A stretch of 10,724 nt of DNA from Ruminococcaceae bacterium UBA7030 (GTDB lineage Bacteria; Bacillota; Clostridia; Oscillospirales; Acutalibacteraceae), in NCBI GenBank assembly GCA_002494125.1, contig DLBD01000025.1:1-10724 (forward strand), given 5' to 3'. The translations under genes were made by a program, and so were the position numbers. Below, piece after piece: positions 1 through 6,283 of the stretch. Numbering within the stretch: the stretch's first letter is position 1; each line of letters opens with the position of its first letter. Below the pieces are notes generated by a model, which was not told where the DNA came from, made no database searches, and saw nothing but the letters and a program-made list of their open reading frames with translations.

Positions 1-2790
1 TGGCAGATGCAGGGCTACGACCAGCCGCAGTACTGTAACACCCGCTACCCATGGGAGGGAAGCGAGGATATCTGCCCGCCGAATGCGCCGACAAAGCATA
101 ACCCTGTCGGCTGTTATATTAAAAGAATTCACGTCAATAAAACTCTTCTTTCAAAAAGAGCTGTGCTCTGTTTTGAGGGCGTTGAATCCGCTTTTTATCT
201 TTATGTAAACGGCGAGAGAGTCGGATATTCCGAATCCACCTTCCACAGAAGTGAATTTGATATTACTAAATATCTTGTTGAAGGCTCAAATGTTATAGCT
301 GTTGAGGTTTACCGCTGGTGTACTGGGTCTTGGCTTGAGTGCCAGGATATGTGGCGGCTCGGCGGTATTTTCCGTGATGTTTATATTTATACGACCGAAA
401 AGCAGTATATTCGTGATTACACTGTTGTTGCAAAGCCCGATGTTACTCTTAGCGACGGGTATGTTGACCTCAATGTAAAAACAAACGGAGTATATGAATC
501 CTTAAGCGTTGATATGTGCATACTTAATGCGCAGGGCGAAACCGTTGCGCTTGACTGTCAGTATGCAGATGAAAACCACAACACAAGCCTTAAAGCGATT
601 GTGGCAGATGTAAGACCGTGGTCGAGTGAGGACCCGTATCTTTACACAATGGTGCTTACACTGAAAGATAACGGTAATCCTATTGAATACATAAGCCAGA
701 AATTAGGTTTCAGAACGGTAGAAATCGAAAACGGAATTATAAAGATAAACGGCAAAAGAATTGTTTTTAAGGGTACAAACAGGCACGAATTCGACTGCAG
801 CACAGGTCGTTATGTAACCGAGGAAACAATGCGTTACGACCTTGAGATGATGAAAAAGGCAAATATGAATGCTGTTCGTACATCCCACTACCCGAATGCG
901 CCGAGATTTCTTGAACTTTGCGATGAATACGGACTATATGTCATCGACGAAAACAATATGGAAACACACGGCACATACTGGTCAACAATTATCGGCTGTC
1001 CCGCTCTTCCGGGCTCAAGACCCGAATGGGAGCACGCTTGTATGGAGCGCATTAAGGCTACATATCACAGGGATAAAAATATAACATCGGTTGTCTGCTG
1101 GTCGATGGGTAACGAATCCCACGGCGGCGAAAACGTTAAGAAAATGTATGATTGGCTCAAGAAAACCGATGAAACAAGATTTGTTCATTTTGAGCTTGAC
1201 GGCGACCCGAACGAAAAGCTTCTTTCGGATGTTATGTCAAAGATGTACGCAAAGCCTGAATTTCTTGAGGAGTATGCGCTGACGCAGCGTGACGCAAGGC
1301 CCTTCATCCTTTGCGAGTACACTCATGCTATGGGTAACTCCTGCGGTTCTACTGACGAGTACACAAGGCTTTGGGATAAGTATCCCTGTCTTCAGGGCGG
1401 CTTCGTCTGGGACTGGGTTGACCAAAGTATTCTTACCACCGATGAAAATGGGGAGGAATACCTTGCATACGGCGGCGATTTCGGCGAAAATCCACACGAC
1501 GGTCATTTCTGTGGTAACGGGCTTCTCTTTGGCGACAGAAAGCCAACACCGAAACTCGAGGAAATCAGAAGACTTTATCAGTATGTTGATTTTAATGCAA
1601 TTGACGCACAAAAGGGTATAATTGAAATAAAGAATAAATATCTCTTTACTAATCTTAAAGAATTTGAGCTTCATTGGTCACTCGGCTCCGATAAGGGCAT
1701 TTTCTGTGAGGGCATTTCGGAACTCAATATTGAACCGGGCGAAAAGAAAACGATTGACCTTGAACTCAGCCGTGTTAATAACACCGAATGCTATCTCAAT
1801 CTTGAACTTCGCACAAAAGCTGATACCGACTGGTGTGATGAGGGCTATGTTGTTGCTTACGACCAGTTTGTAATAAATGAGTTTGAAAACACTTACGACG
1901 AGCTGGAAACAAGCGAAGAGCTTATTGTAAATGACACATACGGCTCGCTTATAGTTATGTCGGATGATGTTTATATCCGATTTGAAAAAAGAGAGCGCAA
2001 CCAGCTTTATTCAATCAAGGTGGGCGGCGAGGAACTCCTTAAAGAGCCTATGCGTCTCAATTTCTGGAGAGCGCTTACTGATAACGACAGAGGTAACAGA
2101 GCGGGCTCAAGGCTTGGTTGCTGGCGTGATGCGGGCGACACTCCCGGTATTTACAACAATACCATCTGGTCAATCGAGAATTATAAAATACTCGAAAACG
2201 GCAAAAAAGTTATTGTTACAAGCGGTGCAAGGGTTATGACCCAGCCTGAAAGCCGTGCGGTGCTTGTTTATACAATTACCTCAAAGGGTATTGAGATTGA
2301 TATGCAGTTTACGCCAAATGATACTCTTCCCGAAATTCCGGAGGTTTCACTCCTCTTTGAGCTGCCTCCTGATTTTGAAAATGTTACATATCTCGGACGC
2401 GGACCGGAGGAAAACTATATCGACCGACAAACCGGTACGAAAATCGGTCTTTATAATACAACCGTTAAGGATATGTGGGTTGACTATCTCAAACCGCAGG
2501 AATGCGGTAACAGAACGGGCGTAAGGTATGCTACTATCGTTGGAGAAAAGAAGGCGTTTTCAGTAGTTGCCGAGCCGCAGATGGAGTTTAATGTTTGCCA
2601 CTACCTTCCTAAAGAAGTTGAAAACGCATGGCACCAGAAAGACCTGAAGGATTACGACAAAACGGTAGTTCGCTGTATTGCAAGACAACAGGGAATCGGC
2701 GGCTATGACAGCTGGGGAGCTCATTGTAACGAGATATACAAAAACAAGACAGATAAGAGTTATCGTCTAAAACTTCAGATAAGATTCTAA
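1..2790 (+). CDS. lacZ: Beta-galactosidase, GH2 family (LacZ-type), 5' end outside window
   Basis: Hydrolyses terminal beta-D-galactosides such as lactose, probably in the cytosol. The reading frame is open from base 1 (Trp-Gln-Met). The first codons match the E. coli LacZ region around residue 91, so about 90 N-terminal residues are missing and the ATG at base 7 is internal. Counting codons from base 1, the order is sugar-binding domain (1-130), Ig-like domain (about 135-245), TIM barrel (about 247-540), a second Ig-like domain, and the beta-galactosidase small-chain domain (about 655-925). Catalytic residues are present: acid/base Glu372 in GNES and nucleophile Glu439 in ILCEYTHAMGNS. Counterparts of E. 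coli Asn102 (Asn13), Asp201 (Asp116), Glu416/His418 (Glu321/His323), Tyr503 (Tyr416), His540 (His442), Trp568 (Trp470) and Trp999 (Trp905) are also visible, so the enzyme looks active. No signal peptide can be judged. No lac regulator or permease lies in the window; any would be upstream. Confidence 0.97.
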   Translation, partial: WQMQGYDQPQYCNTRYPWEGSEDICPPNAPTKHNPVGCYIKRIHVNKTLLSKRAVLCFEGVESAFYLYVNGERVGYSESTFHRSEFDITKYLVEGSNVIAVEVYRWCTGSWLECQDMWRLGGIFRDVYIYTTEKQYIRDYTVVAKPDVTLSDGYVDLNVKTNGVYESLSVDMCILNAQGETVALDCQYADENHNTSLKAIVADVRPWSSEDPYLYTMVLTLKDNGNPIEYISQKLGFRTVEIENGIIKINGKRIVFKGTNRHEFDCSTGRYVTEETMRYDLEMMKKANMNAVRTSHYPNAPRFLELCDEYGLYVIDENNMETHGTYWSTIIGCPALPGSRPEWEHACMERIKATYHRDKNITSVVCWSMGNESHGGENVKKMYDWLKKTDETRFVHFELDGDPNEKLLSDVMSKMYAKPEFLEEYALTQRDARPFILCEYTHAMGNSCGSTDEYTRLWDKYPCLQGGFVWDWVDQSILTTDENGEEYLAYGGDFGENPHDGHFCGNGLLFGDRKPTPKLEEIRRLYQYVDFNAIDAQKGIIEIKNKYLFTNLKEFELHWSLGSDKGIFCEGISELNIEPGEKKTIDLELSRVNNTECYLNLELRTKADTDWCDEGYVVAYDQFVINEFENTYDELETSEELIVNDTYGSLIVMSDDVYIRFEKRERNQLYSIKVGGEELLKEPMRLNFWRALTDNDRGNRAGSRLGCWRDAGDTPGIYNNTIWSIENYKILENGKKVIVTSGARVMTQPESRAVLVYTITSKGIEIDMQFTPNDTLPEIPEVSLLFELPPDFENVTYLGRGPEENYIDRQTGTKIGLYNTTVKDMWVDYLKPQECGNRTGVRYATIVGEKKAFSVVAEPQMEFNVCHYLPKEVENAWHQKDLKDYDKTVVRCIARQQGIGGYDSWGAHCNEIYKNKTDKSYRLKLQIRF

Positions 2791-2800
2791 AATATTTCTA

Positions 2801-2840
2801 TACTTAATATAAAAAGTCTTGACTTTTTAAGACAAAAGTA
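2801..2840. repeat. Extended A+T-rich dyad downstream of lacZ
   Basis: The core is a perfect 8-bp inverted repeat, AAAAAGTC (2811-2818) and GACTTTTT (2821-2828), around TT. An outer pair, TACTT (2801-2805) and AAGTA (2836-2840), is nearly symmetrical about the same centre. A competing pair, GTCTT (2816-2820) and AAGAC (2829-2833), uses the same bases in another fold. It could be a weak, G+C-poor terminator for lacZ or an operator over the promoter of the next gene. The sequence alone does not decide. Confidence 0.45.
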
Positions 2841-2847
2841 GTAATGT
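2819..2847 (+). promoter_or_regulatory. Possible sigma-A promoter for the radical SAM gene
   Basis: TTGACT at 2819-2824 matches five of six positions of the -35 consensus. TAATGT at 2842-2847 lies 17 bp downstream but matches only three of six positions of the -10 consensus. Transcription would start around 2854, leaving a leader of roughly 60 nt before the ATG at 2913. The -35 element sits in the centre of the dyad at 2801-2840, so repression by a protein bound to the dyad is conceivable. The weak -10 keeps confidence low. Confidence 0.35.
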
Positions 2848-2912
2848 TGCAATTACAGAAAAAAATAGATATTTTGTGATGGGATTATTCGTTATAACAG
2901 AGAGGAAAAATT

Positions 2913-4340
2913 ATGTCTATAAAAGAATCAGCAATGTCATTTGCCGTTAAAGAGGCTGTGAAGTTTGCAAGAAAAGATTTTAATAAAAACGCACCGAGAA
3001 TATTAAGCCTTCTTGAAATGGCTGACGTTAAGAGGGTTAACCGCTCAACATATGCGGGTCTTCATAAGGTGCTTGACGATCCTGATAACAACTGGATGCA
3101 GTTTGCAAAAAGTGTTATCTGCGACACAAATGAGCATACTCTTAATAAGATGATTCCGCCTTTGATGAATGTTGCTATCAACAGCTATACCGTCAGAATG
3201 GAAGCAATCGAAAAGTACGGCTGTAATATTCCTTGGGCTATTCTTATGGATCCTACTGCAGCTTGTAACTTAAAATGCACAGGCTGCTGGGCTGCTGAGT
3301 ACGGTCATACAAGCTCACTTTCATACGACGATCTTGCAAGGATTATCCGTCAGGCAAAGGAGCTTGGTACATATATGTTCCTTTACACAGGCGGTGAGCC
3401 TACAATGAGAAGGGCAGACCTTATGCGCCTTTGCAGAGAGAATCCCGACTGCATCTTTATGAGCTTCACAAACGGTACGCTTATTGATGATTCATTTGCC
3501 GATGAAATCGGCGACGTCGGAAACTTCTTCCCCGCTTTCTCCATTGAGGGCTATGAGGAGGAAAACGATTTCCGCCGCGGTGAGGGCACATTCAAAAAGT
3601 GCACAGCGGCTATGAAGCGTCTTAAAGACAGAGGTATACCGTTCGGCGCGTCCCTTTGCTACACAAGTAAAAATACAGATGTTCTCGCTTCTGACGAATA
3701 TATGGATTGGCTTATCGACCAGGGTGTTAAGTTTGCTTGGTTCTTTACCTATATGCCGACAGGCAACGGTGCGGTTACTGACCTTATGGTCAGCCCTGAG
3801 CAAAGAGCACTTATGTATAAAAAGATGCACGAATGGCGTAAGACCAAGGCAATTTTCGCTCTTGATTTCTGGAACGACGGCGAGTATGTACAGGGCTGTA
3901 TTGCCGGCGGAAGACATTACTTCCACATCAATTCAAACGGTGACTGCGAACCTTGTGCGTTTGTTCATTACTCAAATGTCAACATCAAAGAGAAGTCAGT
4001 GCTTGAGGCTCTTCAAAGTCCGCTCTTTATGGCGTACAAGAGAAATCAGCCGTTTTCAAACAATATGCTTCGTCCTTGCCCCGTTCTTGATAACCCCGGC
4101 GCTATCAGCAAGATGGTTGCCGAAACAGGCGCATACTCAACAGAGATGCAGCATCCCGAATCTGCAAACGATCTTTTTGACAAGACGATTGAGGCTGCAA
4201 AGGCTTGGAAGGTTAAGGCTGACGAGCTCTTTGACCGTGACGAGTATATTGCAAAGCATGTTAAGGACGAAAATATGTACAACTATGAAAGGCCTGACGA
4301 GGAGAGAGAGTTCTCCGAGTTTGAAAAAACCGAGGCTTGA
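2913..4340 (+). CDS. Radical SAM protein with SPASM-like auxiliary cluster motif, substrate unknown
   Basis: 475 residues. An N-terminal helical region (1-105) of unknown role precedes the radical SAM core. The core has CNLKCTGC (Cys118, Cys122, Cys125) for the 4Fe-4S cluster that cleaves S-adenosylmethionine, and the SAM-contacting GGEP (160-163). A C-terminal cysteine set (Cys329 in GCIAGG, Cys345 and Cys348 in GDCEPC, Cys389 in RPCP) resembles a SPASM/twitch auxiliary cluster site. The tail after about 450 is acidic. The ATG has an AGAGGA ribosome site at 2901-2906, six bases upstream. There is no membrane segment. Many SPASM proteins modify peptides, but no precursor gene is adjacent. From memory, the DPTAACNLKCTGCWAAEYG-type core is common in Clostridia and resembles the clade containing the proposed membrane-spanning lipid (diabolic acid) synthase Mss. 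That link is a guess. The gene seems to stand alone, between the lacZ gap and a strong terminator. Confidence 0.93.
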   Translation: MSIKESAMSFAVKEAVKFARKDFNKNAPRILSLLEMADVKRVNRSTYAGLHKVLDDPDNNWMQFAKSVICDTNEHTLNKMIPPLMNVAINSYTVRMEAIEKYGCNIPWAILMDPTAACNLKCTGCWAAEYGHTSSLSYDDLARIIRQAKELGTYMFLYTGGEPTMRRADLMRLCRENPDCIFMSFTNGTLIDDSFADEIGDVGNFFPAFSIEGYEEENDFRRGEGTFKKCTAAMKRLKDRGIPFGASLCYTSKNTDVLASDEYMDWLIDQGVKFAWFFTYMPTGNGAVTDLMVSPEQRALMYKKMHEWRKTKAIFALDFWNDGEYVQGCIAGGRHYFHINSNGDCEPCAFVHYSNVNIKEKSVLEALQSPLFMAYKRNQPFSNNMLRPCPVLDNPGAISKMVAETGAYSTEMQHPESANDLFDKTIEAAKAWKVKADELFDRDEYIAKHVKDENMYNYERPDEEREFSEFEKTEA

Positions 4341-4356
4341 TTTAGTGCAATTAATC

Positions 4357-4383
4357 AGACGCGTAGCTCCTACGCGTCTTTTT
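4357..4383 (+). terminator. Intrinsic terminator after the radical SAM gene
   Basis: A perfect 10-bp stem, AGACGCGTAG (4357-4366) and CTACGCGTCT (4370-4379), closes a CTC loop and runs into a T tract through 4383. It begins 16 bases after the TGA at 4338-4340. An outer TGCAA (4346-4350) and TTGCA (4382-4386) pair could extend it past a small internal loop. This is the strongest terminator in the window and separates the radical SAM gene from the downstream gene set. Confidence 0.92.
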
Positions 4384-4409
4384 GCAATTTGATATAAAGG
4401 ATAAAAAAG

Positions 4410-5690
4410 ATGAACACAGGACTTCTTATTGCAATGTTTATCCTTGTTTTATGCAGCGCCTTTTTTTCGGGTGCGGAAACAGCGTTTTCTTCAATAAACA
4501 AGGTTAAGCTTAAGGCAATGCTTTCAGAAGGAAAAAAGAATAAAAAGGTTGAGAGAACGCTTAAGCTTGCCGAGGATTATGACCTTGTGCTTTCAACGGT
4601 GCTTATCGGCAACAACCTCGTCAATATCGCCTGCACCTCGCTTGCAACTCTTTTTTTCACAGGGCTTCTCGGCGATAACTCCGACCTTGGAGCAACGGTT
4701 TCGACAATAGTTATGACGGTCGTTGTTCTCATATTCGGCGAGGTTACTCCGAAAACCTATTCAAAGGAAAGGGCAGAGAAGGTTGCGATTGCGATTTCTC
4801 CGATTATTCGCTTCCTTGAAATAATTTTTGCTCCGCTCAATCTGTTTTTCAGAGGCTGGAAGCAGCTTATGAACAGAATTTTCAAAACGGGTAAAGCAGA
4901 CTTTGTTACAGAGGAAGAACTTAAGGGCTATGTAAACGAGGCACACACAGGAGGCACTATTAACGACAATGAAAGCGAGTTAATCCGCTCTTCAATCGAG
5001 TTTGATGATATTGACGTCGGCGATATATTAGTGCCGCGAGTTGATGTTGAAGCGGTTGATAAATACGCTCCGCTTTCTGAAATTGAGCGAGTTTTCAATT
5101 CAACTAATTTCAGCCGTTTACCTGTTTATATAGGCGACATAGACAATATTGTCGGTGTTATTCACCAGCGTGATTTTGAAGCGGCAAGAAGAAAAAATCT
5201 CAAATCTCTTCGAACTGTATTAAAACCGGTTCCCGTTGTGTCTCCCGATACAAAGATATCAAAGCTTCTCAATATCTTTCAAAAAAATAAAACCCATCTT
5301 GCAGTAGTAATTGATGAGTTCGGAGGAACCGAGGGCATAGTAACCCTTGAGGATATTCTTGAAGAGCTTGTCGGTGAAATTTGGGACGAGCACGATGAGG
5401 TTGAGTATGATATTGAAGAGGTCGGCATTAACGAATATATTGTAAAGGGTAGTACATCGGTTGACGATTTCTTTGACTATTTCAAAATATATAAACACGA
5501 AAAGGATGTTTCAACCGTTAACGGTTGGATTATGAAAAAGCTTGAAAAAATACCGCAGGCAGGCGACACCTTCACTGCAGACGGCGTAACTGCAACCGTT
5601 CTTACTGTAGACGGTAAAAGGGCAGACGATATTAAAATTATTACTGAGGAAAAAGGAAATGCTACTCAACAAGTGGAAAAAACAGAATAA
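4410..5690 (+). CDS. CNNM/CorC (HlyC) family membrane protein, DUF21 plus CBS pair
   Basis: 426 residues, a normal length for the family. These inner-membrane proteins are linked to Mg2+ (and Co2+) efflux or homeostasis; older annotations say hemolysin. The DUF21 membrane domain comes first, with hydrophobic segments near 4-24, 58-86, 94-115 and 124-148. It includes the conserved FFSGAETA (18-25) and GEVTPK (110-115). A tandem CBS pair spans about 205-325, ending in DEFGGTEGIVTLEDILEEL (302-320), the family signature; CBS pairs in this family bind adenine nucleotides. A CorC_HlyC transporter-associated domain follows (about 335-412), then a polar tail. The ATG has AAAGGA at 4396-4401, eight bases upstream. 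The gene begins a short run ending in a CorA-type gene. I see no convincing promoter between the terminator and its start. Whether it exports Mg2+ or another cation cannot be read from the sequence. Confidence 0.92.
   Translation: MNTGLLIAMFILVLCSAFFSGAETAFSSINKVKLKAMLSEGKKNKKVERTLKLAEDYDLVLSTVLIGNNLVNIACTSLATLFFTGLLGDNSDLGATVSTIVMTVVVLIFGEVTPKTYSKERAEKVAIAISPIIRFLEIIFAPLNLFFRGWKQLMNRIFKTGKADFVTEEELKGYVNEAHTGGTINDNESELIRSSIEFDDIDVGDILVPRVDVEAVDKYAPLSEIERVFNSTNFSRLPVYIGDIDNIVGVIHQRDFEAARRKNLKSLRTVLKPVPVVSPDTKISKLLNIFQKNKTHLAVVIDEFGGTEGIVTLEDILEELVGEIWDEHDEVEYDIEEVGINEYIVKGSTSVDDFFDYFKIYKHEKDVSTVNGWIMKKLEKIPQAGDTFTADGVTATVLTVDGKRADDIKIITEEKGNATQQVEKTE
5646..5650 (+). promoter_or_regulatory. Ribosome binding site of pth inside the corC-like gene
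   Basis: GAGGA lies eight bases before the ATG at 5659, wholly within the last codons of the upstream gene. It supports the 5659 start, since no other strong site precedes the conserved part of pth. It also implies that pth translation depends on ribosomes finishing the upstream gene. Confidence 0.75.
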
Positions 5691-6264
5691 TTCCTCCTTC
5701 GATTTCATAATTGCAGGGCTTGGAAATCCGGGCGCCAAGTATGAAATGACAAGGCATAACGCAGGCTTTCTTGCAATGGATTTACTCGCCATTGAGGAGG
5801 GCTTTGACATCAAACGCTTAAAGCACCACGCTCTTACAGCAGATGTAAGAATAAACGGTAAAAGATGTCTTGTTATGAAGCCGCAGACTATGATGAATAA
5901 CAGCGGTGAAGCAATAGGCGAGGCGGCTAAGTTTTACAAGGTGAGCCCTGAAAATGTTATTGTTGTTTTTGACGATGTTTCACTTGATATCGGTAATACA
6001 CGAATAAGACGCAAAGGTTCTGCAGGCGGGCATAACGGAATTAAAAGTATAATATCTCACCTTTCAAGCGAGAACTTTCCGAGGGTAAAAGTCGGAGTCG
6101 GAAAAAAGCCGAATGCAGAATATGACCTTGCCGATTGGGTGCTCAGTAAATTCCCGAAGGACAAGGAAAAGGATTTGAAAGCGGCGCTTGAAAACACGAC
6201 GAATGCAATTCGCCTGATAATTGACGGCGATATAGACGAAGCTATGAACAGGTATAATTCCTGA
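5659..6264 (+). CDS. pth: Peptidyl-tRNA hydrolase
   Basis: 201 residues. Cleaves the ester bond between peptide and tRNA in peptidyl-tRNAs that drop off the ribosome, recycling tRNA in the cytosol; normally essential in bacteria. The bacterial Pth fold is clear: GLGNPG (20-25, with Asn23), RHNAGF (32-37, with catalytic His33), KPQTMMNNSG (74-83, Asn80), FDDVSLDIG (104-112, Asp105 at the E. coli Asp93 position), and GSAGGHNG (120-127, with Asn126). All catalytic and substrate-binding positions I can place are kept. The chosen ATG gives a 13-residue polar lead-in (MLLNKWKKQNNSS) before the conserved strand. This is slightly longer than usual, but it is backed by the GAGGA site. The start overlaps the corC-like gene by 32 nt in another frame. 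mfd follows after 19 nt, the conserved Firmicutes order, without the fin/yabK gene that lies between them in Bacillus subtilis. Confidence 0.98.
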   Translation: MLLNKWKKQNNSSFDFIIAGLGNPGAKYEMTRHNAGFLAMDLLAIEEGFDIKRLKHHALTADVRINGKRCLVMKPQTMMNNSGEAIGEAAKFYKVSPENVIVVFDDVSLDIGNTRIRRKGSAGGHNGIKSIISHLSSENFPRVKVGVGKKPNAEYDLADWVLSKFPKDKEKDLKAALENTTNAIRLIIDGDIDEAMNRYNS

Positions 6265-6283
6265 TTAATACAGGAGGATTAAT
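6259..6283 (+). promoter_or_regulatory. mfd ribosome binding site with two competing hairpins
   Basis: AGGAGG at 6272-6277 is a full-consensus ribosome site six bases before the mfd ATG. TCCTG (6259-6263) can pair with CAGGA (6271-6275), hiding most of it. This arm overlaps the pth stop codon (6262-6264), so a ribosome finishing pth would open it. Alternatively ATTAAT (6264-6269) can pair with ATTAAT (6278-6283), leaving the site exposed in the loop. The consensus site is certain; the folds are short and speculative. Confidence 0.6.

Noticed and set aside
1237..1674. Reverse-strand 145-codon open frame within lacZ
   Set aside because: It lies antisense to the conserved catalytic domain of lacZ, resembles no protein family I know, and is a by-product of the coding strand's base use. 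The same holds for the other antisense frames within the six genes.
2844..2879. 11-codon reading frame (ATG 2844 to TGA 2879) in the lacZ-radical SAM gap, as a leader peptide or radical SAM substrate
   Set aside because: No ribosome site lies upstream, there is no residue pattern typical of a maturase precursor, and the candidate promoter's -10 box overlaps its start.
2893..2898. TATAAC as a -10 box just before the radical SAM gene
   Set aside because: No -35 element lies at 16-18 bp. The resulting transcript would begin inside the ribosome site at 2901-2906.
2879..2953. Short frame starting ATG 2879 that overlaps the TGA of the preceding mini-frame and runs into the radical SAM gene
   Set aside because: It has no Shine-Dalgarno and reads out of frame through the start of a clearly real gene. 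The stop/start overlap is most likely chance.
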